NCBI RefSeq assembly: GCF_014395225.1
Contig: NZ_CP060723.1
Location: 2,356,001 to 2,420,000 of the forward strand
Direction of reading: 5' to 3'
DNA length: 64,000 nt
From: Pedobacter roseus
Lineage (GTDB): Bacteria > Bacteroidota > Bacteroidia > Sphingobacteriales > Sphingobacteriaceae
Shown here in pieces: positions 27,889 through 36,908 of this stretch. The notes under the pieces are model-generated. The model was not told where the DNA came from. It searched no databases and worked only from the letters and a program-made list of their open reading frames with translations. The first letter of the stretch is position 1. Each line of letters opens with the position of its first letter. A program made the position numbers and the translations under genes.

Positions 27889-28224
27889 ATGAAGTGGTTT
27901 AAAGCATTAAATAATAATCAGATTCCTGGTCAAAATACCATTAAGACCATGGAGGTTGCCGGAAAACAGATCTGCTTAATCAATAATGATGATAAAATTA
28001 TTGCAACTCAATCGCATTGTCCTCATGCTGGTGGCCATTTTAGTGGTGGCTGGTGCAAAAATGGGAACCTCGTTTGCCCGATTCACCGGTTCGAGTATAG
28101 TTTAACCACCGGGAGAGGAGCAGAAGGACAGGGAGATTATATCAATATCTATCCTACGGAATTACGCGAAGACGGGCTGTACATCGGTTTCGAAGAAAGT
28201 TGGTGGAGTAAATTGTGGGGTTGA
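27889..28224 (+). CDS. Rieske [2Fe-2S] ferredoxin-like protein
   Basis: ATG 27889 is chosen over the TTG at 27871, giving 112 residues that start MKWFKALNNNQIPGQ. Both cluster motifs are present: Cys44-Pro-His46 in SHCPHAGGHF and Cys63-x2-His66 in LVCPIHRFEYSLTTG. Proteins of this size are soluble ferredoxins that serve oxygenases or nitrite-reductase-like systems; no partner enzyme is adjacent. It is divergent from queE. Confidence 0.85.
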   Translation: MKWFKALNNNQIPGQNTIKTMEVAGKQICLINNDDKIIATQSHCPHAGGHFSGGWCKNGNLVCPIHRFEYSLTTGRGAEGQGDYINIYPTELREDGLYIGFEESWWSKLWG

Positions 28225-28293
28225 TTAGTATATCGGTTTAACTGGTTAATTGTTTAAATCGGTTAACTGTTTTTTAACGCTCAACAAAAAAAA

Positions 28294-28395
28294 CGTCATC
28301 TCGACCGGAGCATCGCGGAGTTGAGGGATCTATTTGTTTATCTTCTATCATCCATTTTATATCATCAAAGATCCTTCACTGCGTTCAGGATGACA
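28294..28395. repeat. Interspersed repeat with inverted ends, copy 3
   Basis: Begins CGTCATCTCGACCGGAGCAT and ends CACTGCGTTCAGGATGACA; contains GAGGGATCTATTTGTTTATC and AAAGATCCTTCACTGCG. The order of words (CGTCATnTCGA ... GATC ... ACTGCGTTC ... GATGACA) is the same as in the copy at 8737. Confidence 0.65.
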
Positions 28396-28508
28396 GATAG
28401 GGCAGTATAAACTTTCTATTTGTGCCTTCGTGCCTTTGTGGTCTAAAACATATGTTATCTAAAACCTATGTTGTCTAAAATAGGCAGGTGGCTTTCAAAA
28501 CGCTAAAC

Positions 28509-28539
28509 AAAAAAAGCGACCCATAAATGAACCGCTTTT
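28509..28539 (-). terminator. Probable terminator of folD
   Basis: On the minus strand AAAAGCGGTTCA ... TGGGTCGCTTTTTTT forms a stem (AAAGCG with CGCTTT, inner TCA with TGG) followed by T7, about 35 bases after the folD stop. Confidence 0.6.
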
Positions 28540-28570
28540 CTACTTTAGTCTTTCAGCTTTACCTTTAGAC

Positions 28571-29452
28571 TTAAGAATATATTTCTTTTCTGGCTGATGC
28601 CAATGTATTTTTCAATAAACCCACAATGGTCATCAATCCAACACCACCTGGAACAGGGGTAATGTATAAAGCTTTAGGTGCTACATTTTCGAAATCAACA
28701 TCGCCATATAATTTGAAACCAGATTTTGTTTCTGTAGAATTTTCGCGGTTAATACCCACGTCGATAATAATCGCTCCTGGCTTAACCATATCAGCAGTAA
28801 CGAAGTTCTTTTTGCCAATTGCAGCAATCACAATATCCGCCTGAAGAACCTGCTCTTTTAAATCTTTAGTACGCGAGTGGGTAAGCGTTACTGTGCAGTT
28901 ACCAGGGTTAGCATTACGTGCCATTAAAATACTCATCGGGCTACCCACAATGTTACTACGGCCAACCACTACACAATGCATACCGGTAGTATCGATGCCA
29001 TATTCTTGCAGCATCAATAAAATACCATAAGGTGTTGCCGGAATAAAGCATGGTAAGTTACGCATCATCCTGCCTAAGTTTACCGGGTGGAAACCATCAA
29101 CATCTTTACGGTGATCGATTTTTTCGGTTACTTTTTCAGGATCGATATGTTTCGGGAGCGGTAATTGAACAATTAATCCATCTACATCATCATCCTGATT
29201 AATTTCTTTAATTTTAGCCAATAATTCTGCTTCGGTTACAGCATTATCGTAGCGATGAAGCGAAGATTTAAAACCAACTTTTTCGCAGTTTTTCATCTTG
29301 CTGGCCACATAAGTTTCGCTACCACCATCGTTACCGACTAAAATGGCAACTAAATGTGGTTTGCGGCCTGTTTTATTTAAAAATTCAGCAGCTTCTTCTG
29401 CAATCTGAACTTTAACTTTTTCTGATACGTATTTACCGTCTAATAGTTTCAT
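28571..29452 (-). CDS. folD: Bifunctional methylenetetrahydrofolate dehydrogenase / cyclohydrolase
   Basis: Interconverts 5,10-methylene- and 10-formyl-tetrahydrofolate using NADP. I start at ATG 29452 ([13 protein letters not shown], 293 residues) because the longer frame up to 29509 runs into an interspersed repeat. Signature segments: [16 protein letters not shown] with the catalytic Lys, [31 protein letters not shown] and [12 protein letters not shown]. The gene is downstream of lepA on the same strand, with the repeat between them. Confidence 0.95.
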   Translation of the reverse strand: MKLLDGKYVSEKVKVQIAEEAAEFLNKTGRKPHLVAILVGNDGGSETYVASKMKNCEKVGFKSSLHRYDNAVTEAELLAKIKEINQDDDVDGLIVQLPLPKHIDPEKVTEKIDHRKDVDGFHPVNLGRMMRNLPCFIPATPYGILLMLQEYGIDTTGMHCVVVGRSNIVGSPMSILMARNANPGNCTVTLTHSRTKDLKEQVLQADIVIAAIGKKNFVTADMVKPGAIIIDVGINRENSTETKSGFKLYGDVDFENVAPKALYITPVPGGVGLMTIVGLLKNTLASARKEIYS

Positions 29453-29454
29453 TT

Positions 29455-29534
29455 TTTGAGATGTGAGATACCAGATATTAGATTTGAGATCAGAGAGCTC
29501 TAGTCTCACGTCTCAAATCTAACATCTCAAATCT
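29455..29534. repeat. ATCTCAC-type inverted repeat, copy 2
   Basis: TTGAGATGT pairs with ACATCTCAA at the ends, and TTAGATTTGAGA pairs with TCTCAAATCTAA further in, around AGAGAGCTCT. The element fills the gap between the lepA stop and the folD start, and resembles that at 23509-23583 in front of kdsA. Confidence 0.7.
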
Positions 29535-29537
29535 TAT

Positions 29538-31325
29538 TTAATCTAATTTCAAAACCGCCATAAATGCACTTTGTGGAATTTCTACATTTCCAACCTGGCG
29601 CATGCGTTTCTTACCTTTTTTCTGTTTTTCCAATAATTTACGTTTACGGGAAATATCACCACCATAACATTTTGCAGTAACATCTTTACGTAAAGCACTC
29701 AGTGTTTCGCGGGCAATAACTTTAGCACCGATAGATGCCTGAATCTTAATTTCGAACTGTTGACGTGGGATTAATTCTCTTAATTTCTCACAGATTTTCT
29801 TTCCAAAATCATAAGCATTACTGCGGTGAATTAAAGATGATAATGCATCAACGGGCTCGTCATTGATTAACATGTCTAAACGAACCAAATCTGATTTACG
29901 ATAACCAATCTGATGGTAATCGAAAGAGGCGTAACCTTTAGAAATCGTTTTCAATTTATCATAGAAATCGAATACAATTTCGCCCATTGGCATTTCAAAA
30001 ACCAACTCAACTCTATCAGATGTTAAGTATGATTGATTTACAATTGTTCCCCTTTTCTGAATACAAAGTGACATTACAGGGCCAACAAAATCAGCTTTGG
30101 TAATTATGTTAGCTTTTATAAATGGTTCTTCAACAGAATCTAATTTACTTGGGTCGGGTAAATCAGATGGATTATTTACAAAAATTTCATCGCCTTTGGT
30201 TGTATGAGCAATGTAAGATACGTTGGGAACGGTAGTGATTACCGTCATGTCGAATTCACGCTCTAAACGCTCCTGAATAATTTCCATGTGCAACATGCCC
30301 AGGAAACCGCAACGGAAACCAAAGCCTAGTGCCGCAGAACTTTCAGGTTCGAAAACAATAGATGCATCATTTAGTTGCAACTTGTGCATTGCTTCGCGTA
30401 ATTCTTCAAACTCATCAGTATCAACAGGGTAAATACCTGCGAAAACCATTGGTTTTACCTCTTCAAATCCCTGAATTGAATCTAACGATGGTCTTGCAGT
30501 AGTCGTAATTGTATCACCAACTTTAACTTCGCGGGCTTCTTTAATACCTGAAATAATGTAACCCACATCCCCGGTTTTAACCACATTACGTGGCGACATA
30601 TCAAGCTTTAAGATACCTACCTCATCAGCCAGGTATTCTTTTCCGGTATTGATAAATTTTACTTTATCACCTTTTTTAATTTCGCCGTTTACTACTTTAT
30701 AGTAAGCAATAATCCCTCTGAACGAATTAAAAACAGAGTCGAAAATCAACGCTTGCAGTGGTGCTTCCGGATCGCCAACCGGGGCAGGAACACGGTCTAC
30801 AATCGCCTGGATAATATCAGGGATTCCCATTCCGGTTTTACCCGAAGCCGGGATAATATCTTCACGCTTGCAGCCAATTAAATCAATAATCTGGTCTTTT
30901 ACCTCCTCAGGCATTGCCCCAGGTAAGTCCATCTTATTTAAAATCGGGATAATTTCAAGATCGTGCTCTAAAGCTAAATATAGATTGGAAATGGTTTGAG
31001 CCTGAATACCTTGCGAAGCATCTACAATAAGCAAAGCGCCTTCACAGGCAGCGATAGAACGTGATACCTCATACGAGAAATCTACGTGTCCTGGAGTATC
31101 GATCAAATTAAAATTGTATTCGATATCACCAACTTTATAGTTCATTTGTATGGCATGACTTTTAATCGTTATGCCTCTCTCACGCTCTAAATCCATGTTA
31201 TCGAGCAATTGCGCCTGCGCTTCACGCTGCGAAATCGTCGCTGTATATTCTAATAACCTATCAGCCAGGGTGCTCTTGCCATGGTCGATATGTGCAATAA
31301 TGCAAAAATTACGTATATGCTTCAT
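29538..31325 (-). CDS. lepA: Elongation factor 4 (ribosomal back-translocase)
   Basis: A 595-residue translational GTPase that can move stalled ribosomes back. G motifs: [10 protein letters not shown] (G1), ERGITIK (G2), DTPGHVDF (G3), NKMDLPGA (G4). The C-terminal domain specific to LepA is complete, ending with [20 protein letters not shown] after KKGKKRM. It begins [14 protein letters not shown], as other Bacteroidota homologs do, so the start is firm. Confidence 0.97.
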   Translation of the reverse strand: MKHIRNFCIIAHIDHGKSTLADRLLEYTATISQREAQAQLLDNMDLERERGITIKSHAIQMNYKVGDIEYNFNLIDTPGHVDFSYEVSRSIAACEGALLIVDASQGIQAQTISNLYLALEHDLEIIPILNKMDLPGAMPEEVKDQIIDLIGCKREDIIPASGKTGMGIPDIIQAIVDRVPAPVGDPEAPLQALIFDSVFNSFRGIIAYYKVVNGEIKKGDKVKFINTGKEYLADEVGILKLDMSPRNVVKTGDVGYIISGIKEAREVKVGDTITTTARPSLDSIQGFEEVKPMVFAGIYPVDTDEFEELREAMHKLQLNDASIVFEPESSAALGFGFRCGFLGMLHMEIIQERLEREFDMTVITTVPNVSYIAHTTKGDEIFVNNPSDLPDPSKLDSVEEPFIKANIITKADFVGPVMSLCIQKRGTIVNQSYLTSDRVELVFEMPMGEIVFDFYDKLKTISKGYASFDYHQIGYRKSDLVRLDMLINDEPVDALSSLIHRSNAYDFGKKICEKLRELIPRQQFEIKIQASIGAKVIARETLSALRKDVTAKCYGGDISRKRKLLEKQKKGKKRMRQVGNVEIPQSAFMAVLKLD

Positions 31326-31496
31326 CTTTGCGCAAAGATATGGTTTTTAATGGAAAATGTAAGAGGGAAAATGGAATGCTGCCAGGGCTGAATTTTTATC
31401 TTTTCAGGAAAGTAAAGTAGTAATATTTGATTGCAGTATTCCTGCTTTATATGGTATAATTTAAGTAATTGTTGAGAGAAGGTTTTTCAGCAAACA

Positions 31497-31543
31497 AAGC
31501 AATCTTAAAACGACCGCTACCAGCATGCGCTTTAAGATTGCTT
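31497..31543. terminator. Long hairpin downstream of the 84-residue gene
   Basis: Arms AAGCAATCTTAAAACG and CGCTTTAAGATTGCTT pair over 16 positions with one G-T or mismatch, around a 15-base GC-rich loop. On the minus strand it follows the gene at 31586 by about 43 bases and is trailed by TTTGTTTG, so it may terminate the amylase-side transcript; the loop is unusually long. Confidence 0.5.
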
Positions 31544-31585
31544 GGTACCTTGGAATGGTAAAGGTTTAGTAATTCAATAACCTAA

Positions 31586-31840
31586 CTAACTATGTCCAGC
31601 CTCAGCAATATATTCGGGATCAACTGGTGAGGAATGATCAGCGGGTGTATTTTCCAGGTATGACTGTTCCATATCATTAAGATATTCTTTCAGCTGTGCA
31701 ATCCTGGCAATCATATCGGTTTTTTCCTGCTCACTATGTTCTGGAGCGCCGTCCATGGCCTTAATTGTATCTATGGCATAATCCATAAATATTTTAACGT
31801 TTTCTGATAAAAGTTCTTTTTTCATATTAATTCTATTCAT
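31586..31840 (-). CDS. Hypothetical acidic protein, 84 residues
   Basis: A small soluble protein, mostly helical (SENVKIFMDYAIDTIKAMDG, DMIARIAQLKEYLNDMEQSY) with a Pro/Asp-rich tail (TPADHSSPVDPEYIAEAGHS). A second start at 31825 (MKKELLSENV) is equally likely. It lies 39 bases after the alpha-amylase gene on the same strand and may share its transcript. I recognise no family. Confidence 0.55.
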   Translation of the reverse strand: MNRINMKKELLSENVKIFMDYAIDTIKAMDGAPEHSEQEKTDMIARIAQLKEYLNDMEQSYLENTPADHSSPVDPEYIAEAGHS

Positions 31841-31879
31841 TTATTTAATAAACTAATGCGATTAGGATTCTCAATTGGC

Positions 31880-33364
31880 TTAATCTGCTGTCCAGGCCGA
31901 AACCGAACCTGCTGCAACCAAAAATTCTCCCCAACCATTTTCATCAATAGTTACTTCAGCATCAATATTCTTTAACCTGTCGCGGAAAACCCTACCCGCA
32001 AATTGCTGGCCTATTTCCATGGCTTTATGTCCTTCATCTCCGTTGGAAATTACGACTGCAATACCTGAATTTTCATGTTCTTCGTCGCCTGATAAAGTCC
32101 AGCCGATGCAATTGGGATGGTCAAAATAATCTCGTTGAGTACCATAAACTTCGTTTTTTCTTAATCCGAGCATGGCGTGTATTTCATTTACCGGTTCGAG
32201 TACAATTTCGTGCTCATTGCCATCGTTACCCATATCGCTGTATTTAGCCCCATAAAGATCCGGGTAAAAAATGCAGGGATAACCTGTATTGCGCAACAGG
32301 ATCAGTGCATAAGCCAACGGACGAAACCAATGGTCTACCGTTTGTTCCAACGACTGTAGAGGCTGTGTATCATGATTCTCCACCAGGGTAACAGCCAGGT
32401 CTGGCCGGGCATCAACCAACGTATTTTGAAAGATTTCGCTCATATTAAAAGCATTTCCTTCTTTAGATGCACGAGAAAAATTGCCTTGCAGAGGTGCGTC
32501 AAAAAGCGACATGCGGCCTTCGGTAATGTCGATATATTCAAGCAACGAGCCTAAATCATAAGGCGACCAGTATTCGCCTACGGTAAACAGTTCTTTTCCT
32601 GTTTTCTCCCTGATGTTATCCAGCCATTCGTTATAGAACAGAGGATCCATGTGTTTAATTGCATCTAACCTGAAACCATCAAATTTAATCGTTTCGTGTA
32701 ACCATTCTCCCCATTTTTTAACTTCCTCCCGAACATGTGGATTGCGGTAATCAATATCGGTAAGCATCAGGTAATCATAATTGCCATTTTCTTTGTCCAA
32801 AACATCCTGCCAGCCTTCTCCATATTGATTTTGGATACTGAAAATAGCCGTTTCACCGGTTTTATTGTCGAAATCGACTCCGGCAAAACACTGGAAATCC
32901 CATTCGAAAGCTGAATATTTTTGAGCCCTTCCCGGATAGGTAAAACGTGTGTAAGCTTCAATTTCATAGGGATCAGATATAAAACTGTTCCTGTTTTCCG
33001 GATCAACCTTTCTTACTGTAACCGTTTCGGTTTCGTCTGCTCCTCCAAGGTGGTTCAATACAATATCCATATAAACCTGCAATCCAGCCTCTTGCGCGGC
33101 ACGTACTGCATCAAGCAATTCTGCTTTAGTACCATATTTCGTTCTTACGCTTCCTTTTTGGTCAAATTCGCCCAGATCATAAAGATCGTAAGAATCGTAA
33201 CCGGTTGATGTTCCGCCCTCCATGCCTTTATGCGCCGGAGGAAGCCATAACGTATCAATTCCGAAAGATTTAAGTTCACTTGCTTCGTCCTTTAATTTTT
33301 TCCACAGCGAACCATCTGAAGGATAGTACCACTGAAAATATTGTAGCATGGTATAATTTTCCAT
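31880..33364 (-). CDS. Cytoplasmic alpha-amylase, GH13 (subfamily 5-like)
   Basis: Hydrolyses internal alpha-1,4 bonds of starch or glycogen. The 494-residue enzyme has no signal peptide and matches the cytoplasmic AmyA-type group: LPPAHKGMEGGTSTGYDSYD, YMDIVLNHLGGADE (region I), GFRLDAIKHM with the nucleophile Asp (region II), FTVGEYWSPYD with the acid Glu (region III) and LVENHDTQPLQSLE with the transition-state Asp (region IV). DLYDLGEFDQKG-VRTKYGTK is a further family mark. A role in internal glycogen turnover is likely; no other glycogen gene is near. Confidence 0.92.
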   Translation of the reverse strand: MENYTMLQYFQWYYPSDGSLWKKLKDEASELKSFGIDTLWLPPAHKGMEGGTSTGYDSYDLYDLGEFDQKGSVRTKYGTKAELLDAVRAAQEAGLQVYMDIVLNHLGGADETETVTVRKVDPENRNSFISDPYEIEAYTRFTYPGRAQKYSAFEWDFQCFAGVDFDNKTGETAIFSIQNQYGEGWQDVLDKENGNYDYLMLTDIDYRNPHVREEVKKWGEWLHETIKFDGFRLDAIKHMDPLFYNEWLDNIREKTGKELFTVGEYWSPYDLGSLLEYIDITEGRMSLFDAPLQGNFSRASKEGNAFNMSEIFQNTLVDARPDLAVTLVENHDTQPLQSLEQTVDHWFRPLAYALILLRNTGYPCIFYPDLYGAKYSDMGNDGNEHEIVLEPVNEIHAMLGLRKNEVYGTQRDYFDHPNCIGWTLSGDEEHENSGIAVVISNGDEGHKAMEIGQQFAGRVFRDRLKNIDAEVTIDENGWGEFLVAAGSVSAWTAD

Positions 33365-33949
33365 ATATTATAATAAGTTTCTGGGGATACAACAGTATCT
33401 GCCGCTTAAGGTTTGGGGATAGTTTAATCTGTTTATAAAAAGGCATTAAAATGCTAGCGGATAAATTGAACAATTTTATATCAACGTTTAAAATATATCG
33501 AGCGGAGATGATAAGGATGGTGTGTGCATATTGAAAAAAATAAAACTGACGGCAGTTGTACGAGAGCAAAATGTTATGGGCATTTGGAAATTATAACCGT
33601 TTTATACCGATGTGCAGTAAACGTATTGAGATTAAAATGCCTGAAGAAAAGGCAGTACAGTTTATCTATCCTCATATATAAACAACAAAAAACAGATAAC
33701 CGTTGTGACAAATACTTCACAGAACAATATCAATCTTGATATAGCGGTTAAAAACAATATTCAGCGCATGGTAAAAACCTATGTTACTTCCAATGAATAT
33801 AATCTTAAACCATATAAAGAATATAATGCACCAATAAGATCCATATACCAGCAAAATCAGTAATGAACATATTAAGCGATTAATCCGCAAAATTTAATCT
33901 TTATAAGCTAAATTTTTCTGCACATTACAGAAAAGTAACTAAAGCATCG
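33365..33949. other. 585-base region without a clear gene
   Basis: The stretch is AT-rich. It holds one possible small frame at 33705-33863 (listed separately) and a 27-codon frame at about 33452 that I do not support. No repeat, tRNA or terminator is evident. It may be the decayed remains of earlier genes. Confidence 0.5.
33705..33863 (+). CDS. Possible small protein, 52 residues (GTG start)
   Basis: A frame with protein-like composition (NINLDIAVKNNIQRMVKTYV, TSNEYNLKPYKEYNAPIRSI) but no ATG; the frame is open upstream to 33645 and the only usual start is GTG 33705. It lies in a stretch without other genes. It could be a genuine small gene or the end of a lost longer one. I know no homolog. 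Confidence 0.25.
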   Translation: MTNTSQNNINLDIAVKNNIQRMVKTYVTSNEYNLKPYKEYNAPIRSIYQQNQ

Positions 33950-34804
33950 TTAGATCGCCACATTGTTTGGTAGCGGGTAATGGGCAAACACTACTTTTTT
34001 TCTTGCTTGCTTGTTTTTGCCTGCAGGGGCGGTGACATTCAGCACGGTGATAAATTTTGTAGGGTCGCCGATTGATTCGTAAACCACCACTTCGGCATAA
34101 TCGGGATGTGTAATTGCAGCTGAATTGTTTTTTAATACCTCAAAGTTTTTGTTTTTCAGTTGGTTTAGCAAATGTTCTTCATCTTGAACAAAGGGGATAA
34201 GAAGATTTGGTGTACGGCGCTGCATCCACTGATCGTTGAGCTCAGAATAGGGCGTTTTAACCTGGCCGTTCCATGCAATTACAATGGTGCCTCCGGTAAT
34301 CACAAGGAATTCACCTGCCCATATTACCCAAAGCAGAAGCCCTGAAATATTATCACTACCCTCAATGCGGAAAGTGCCAATGTTGTTAAGGGCCATAACT
34401 TCCTTAAATAAAACCCCCGGGTGGACAAACAGGAAAGCCATATCTAGTACGAGCTGCCTAAAGTCTGCCATACTCTGATTAAAGGTAAAACCCCGGCGAC
34501 TATAAATTACAGCATCAAAGAAAACCCACTGAACGTAGAATGCAAGTAGACTACATCCTGCTGCAATGGTCAGCGCAACCTTTAGATTTCTGATTTTTCC
34601 TATCCTGATACCCTGATCTATTGCCAGGCCCAGGAGCATGCCTAGTGAAAATGCACAAATGGCAATGAACCATATATTAGGTATAAGCTGAGCAAGGATA
34701 ATATAAAAGAGTGGCAGCAAAATGGAGGCAATAATGCCAATAGCCAGGGTGGTTAGGATGCCAGTGGCCGAGGCATGGCCTGCAGGGATGTATTTTTCTT
34801 CCAT
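33950..34804 (-). CDS. Integral membrane protein of unknown function
   Basis: A 284-residue protein with about five hydrophobic helices in its first 180 residues (ILTTLAIGIIASILLPLFYI, IWFIAICAFSLGMLLGLAI, VALTIAAGCSLLAFYVQWVF, LLLWVIWAGEFLVITGGTIV) and a soluble C-terminal domain of about 100 residues (NQLKNKNFEVLKNNSAAITH, AEVVVYESIGDPTKFITVLN). I recognise no family. It has no close same-strand partner. Confidence 0.65.
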   Translation of the reverse strand: MEEKYIPAGHASATGILTTLAIGIIASILLPLFYIILAQLIPNIWFIAICAFSLGMLLGLAIDQGIRIGKIRNLKVALTIAAGCSLLAFYVQWVFFDAVIYSRRGFTFNQSMADFRQLVLDMAFLFVHPGVLFKEVMALNNIGTFRIEGSDNISGLLLWVIWAGEFLVITGGTIVIAWNGQVKTPYSELNDQWMQRRTPNLLIPFVQDEEHLLNQLKNKNFEVLKNNSAAITHPDYAEVVVYESIGDPTKFITVLNVTAPAGKNKQARKKVVFAHYPLPNNVAI

Positions 34805-34941
34805 GTGAGTGTGTAATCAGATATTAATTTCAAACAGCTGATGGTGTAGATTTGTTTTTTTGGAAATCTGTTGTATTGTTATTATTATAGTTTTGCAGGT
34901 GCTTTGGTTGGCTGCAGGAATATTATAATTTAGGTTTATGA

Positions 34942-35049
34942 AATTTTACTACAGATGAGGGGAAGGATAACCAGGAAGTAACTTTAACTGCGGTAGATCA
35001 GCAAAACCTGCTGTTCTCTTTTAACAAAGCGATAAGGGCTGGCCATTAA
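34942..35049 (+). pseudogene. Possible C-terminal remnant of a lost gene
   Basis: After an in-frame TGA the frame reads a protein-like 35 codons (GKDNQEVTLTAVDQQNLLFS, FNKAIRAGH) to TAA. There is no start codon and nothing conserved upstream. I do not recognise the parent family. Confidence 0.3.
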
Positions 35050-35099
35050 CTATTTTTTGAAAAATAGATAAATCTTAGCCTATCCTCCGGCCTATTCCT

Positions 35100-35107
35100 T
35101 ATTTTTG
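35100..35107 (+). promoter_or_regulatory. Candidate -7 box
   Basis: TATTTTTG fits TAnnTTTG and lies 28 bases before the start at 35136. Confidence 0.4.
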
Positions 35108-35135
35108 CACGGAATCAAATTGTCAATGTTAGGAT

Positions 35136-35834
35136 ATGGAAAATAGATTTTCTGATAGCGATCAGATTGAGGTGGTTTCTACTTTTCCTGAGCTTATATA
35201 TGCAAATTTTCAGGGCGATTTAAACGCAATTTGCTGGTACAGGAATCTGGTTGGAGACTTTAGTGAAATTGTGTCTAAACTTCAATTGAAAGAGAACTTA
35301 ACCGAAGTTTCTATAGAAGACCTTCATGCACTGCAACTATCGGAAGAAGGTAGTATGGCCAGGGAAATTATCTTGAATGATTTATTGCTGTTGACAGATT
35401 TCGGGGCATCTCCATCTCTCAATTTAATCAAAAATTACCAGCGGGATGAGGAATTGGATTTCATTTCAACAGATGTATATTCTTATCATATAGACCGTTC
35501 GCCAATTGGTTCAGACACTTTTTTATGTACCTACTATGGCGCTGCCAGTGAGATCTTAGCCAATAATCAGGTCGAACAAAAAATACTGGTTCCTGAAATC
35601 CGGCAAAAGCTCAAAGAGCTGCATGATGGTCCGGAAGCCGACTTTGAAAGCTTTTTAACCGAACATTATTTTGATTTACATTATCAACCTAAGCCGGATG
35701 CTGTACTCGTAAATCTGGGATTGGGCCATTTGTGGAGATTAGCAGTAGATCATCCTGAAAAACAGGCTTTGCCTTGTGTCCACCGGGCACCTACAGAAAA
35801 GAATGGTGAGTACAGACTGCTGCTGATCTGTTAA
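35136..35834 (+). CDS. DUF1826-like protein
   Basis: A 232-residue soluble protein. The second half contains YHIDRSPIGSDTFLCTYYG, GHLWRLAVDHPEK and CVHRAPTEKNGEYRLLL; the pattern His-x-Asp, a LCTYxGxxSE strand and a late xHRxP...RLLL strand resembles DUF1826 proteins, whose His-Asp-His arrangement suggests a jelly-roll metal site like that of Fe(II)/2-oxoglutarate enzymes. DUF1826 genes in other phyla are often linked to zinc supply; here no such gene is adjacent. The family call comes from memory of the motif, so it is moderate. Confidence 0.5.
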   Translation: MENRFSDSDQIEVVSTFPELIYANFQGDLNAICWYRNLVGDFSEIVSKLQLKENLTEVSIEDLHALQLSEEGSMAREIILNDLLLLTDFGASPSLNLIKNYQRDEELDFISTDVYSYHIDRSPIGSDTFLCTYYGAASEILANNQVEQKILVPEIRQKLKELHDGPEADFESFLTEHYFDLHYQPKPDAVLVNLGLGHLWRLAVDHPEKQALPCVHRAPTEKNGEYRLLLIC

Positions 35835-35924
35835 ATATTTTTTTAAAATCATTTTCTTGAGGTAAGAATTTTCACTGGAAAGTAATTTATAGGAGATTTT
35901 TCTACAAAGCTTGCTACCGGTATA

Positions 35925-35932
35925 TAAATTTG
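35925..35932 (+). promoter_or_regulatory. Candidate -7 box for the SYLF gene
   Basis: TAAATTTG fits TAnnTTTG, 73 bases before the start at 36005. Confidence 0.3.
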
Positions 35933-36004
35933 GCAGCCTATCCGTTATAGGATCGTCCTGTCTGTGGAAATTACCTGCAGCCATTTAATTTTAAACCTCA
36001 AAAT

Positions 36005-36688
36005 ATGAATTTCAAGAAATTGATCACAATAAGCCTCGCCACGCTCTGCATTACAATTCTTTTAACTCCATTTATAGCCAATGCACAAGATAAAGAGAAA
36101 AAAAGGCTACAGGCATCGGGTATTGTGCTGGATGATTTTGGTAAAATGAAAGAGTCTATTCCTTCTTCATTGCTTAAGGTTACCGAAGGGATCATTATCG
36201 TGCCTAAACTGATCAATGCAGGCTTTGTGGTTGGCGGTAAACGTGGCAGGGGAATAGCAATGGTGAAAAGGGAAGACGGCAGCTGGAGCAACCCTGTATT
36301 TGTGACCCTTACCGGCGGAAGCGTTGGCTTACAGGTTGGAATACAATCTGTTGAACTCGTACTGGTTTTTAAGCACAGCAGTAGTTTAACCGGGATAAAG
36401 AAAAGCAGTTTTACGCTGGGTGGCGACCTTTCGATCGCAGCAGGTCCGGTTGGACGTAATTCTACGGCCAATACCGATTATAAACTAGATGCCGAGGTAT
36501 ATTCCTATTCGCGCAGTAAGGGTCTTTTTGCAGGAATATCACTAAATGGAGCTTCGCTTGAGTTTGATACGGTTGCAGACGCAAACTTTTATGGAAAGGG
36601 GATGGGGCCAGCTGAAATATTTGCTTCGCAGGGAGATCCGGATGATGCTGTTACTAAAATAAAGACATCCCTTTCATCTTTAAGATAA
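36005..36688 (+). CDS. Secreted lipid-binding SYLF (Ysc84-like) domain protein
   Basis: A 227-residue protein with a signal peptide (MNFKKLITISLATLCITILL to ANAQ). The rest is a SYLF domain: IPSSLLKVTEGIIIVPKLIN, AGFVVGGKRGRGIAMVKRED, WSNPVFVTLTGGSVGLQVGI, ELVLVFKHSSSL, FTLGGDLSIAAGPVGRN, DAEVYSYSRSKGLFAGISLN and GASLEFD. SYLF domains bind phosphoinositides in eukaryotes; in bacteria they are periplasmic proteins of unclear, perhaps stress-related, function. It is monocistronic and followed by a gene remnant. Confidence 0.88.
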   Translation: MNFKKLITISLATLCITILLTPFIANAQDKEKKRLQASGIVLDDFGKMKESIPSSLLKVTEGIIIVPKLINAGFVVGGKRGRGIAMVKREDGSWSNPVFVTLTGGSVGLQVGIQSVELVLVFKHSSSLTGIKKSSFTLGGDLSIAAGPVGRNSTANTDYKLDAEVYSYSRSKGLFAGISLNGASLEFDTVADANFYGKGMGPAEIFASQGDPDDAVTKIKTSLSSLR

Positions 36689-36690
36689 CT

Positions 36691-36859
36691 TTTTTTTCAG
36701 GCGCAACAGAAAAAGAAAACCACTGGATGGTTGATCAGTTTTTAGAAAACGTTCCTGATCCCAACGCTGCAAGCTATATTTTTTGACCTTGAATACGAAG
36801 ATTTAACCGCCGAAGAGGTAGTAGATAAAGCACTTACTTATAAATCCATAAGCCTGTAG
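36691..36859 (+). pseudogene. Frameshifted remnant of a small gene
   Basis: Reading from 36691 gives FFSGATEKENHWMVDQFLEN, VPDPNAASYIF and then a stop; removing one T from the T6 run at 36779-36784 joins this to DLEYEDLTAEEVVDKALTYK-SISL and a TAG stop. The joined ~55 residues look like a real C-terminal domain, but there is no start in a sensible place because the segment directly follows the SYLF stop. I take it as a degraded gene end; its parent family is not recognised. Confidence 0.45.
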
Positions 36860-36908
36860 TTACTTTGAAATAAAATAAAGAAAGTCCGCACTAAAAAAGC
36901 AGGAAAAA

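Larger units (their letters stand above)
28225..28570. other. 346-base region without a gene
   Basis: It holds an interspersed repeat (28294-28395), short runs of related wording (two copies of TCTAAAACATATGTT / TCTAAAACCTATGTT at about 28441-28475) and the folD terminator. I see no coding frame of protein-like composition. Confidence 0.6.
34805..35135. other. 331-base region with a gene remnant and a promoter candidate
   Basis: Between two divergent genes. It holds a 35-codon remnant (34942-35049) and a -7-like box (35100-35107). The rest is AT-rich without visible structure. Confidence 0.5.

Noticed and set aside
33276..33569. Minus-strand frame of 97 codons upstream of the amylase
   Set aside because: It overlaps the amylase start out of frame and has Ile/Leu/Lys-rich AT-biased wording.
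35998..36471. Minus-strand frame of 157 codons
   Set aside because: Antisense to the SYLF gene with its signal peptide and conserved motifs.
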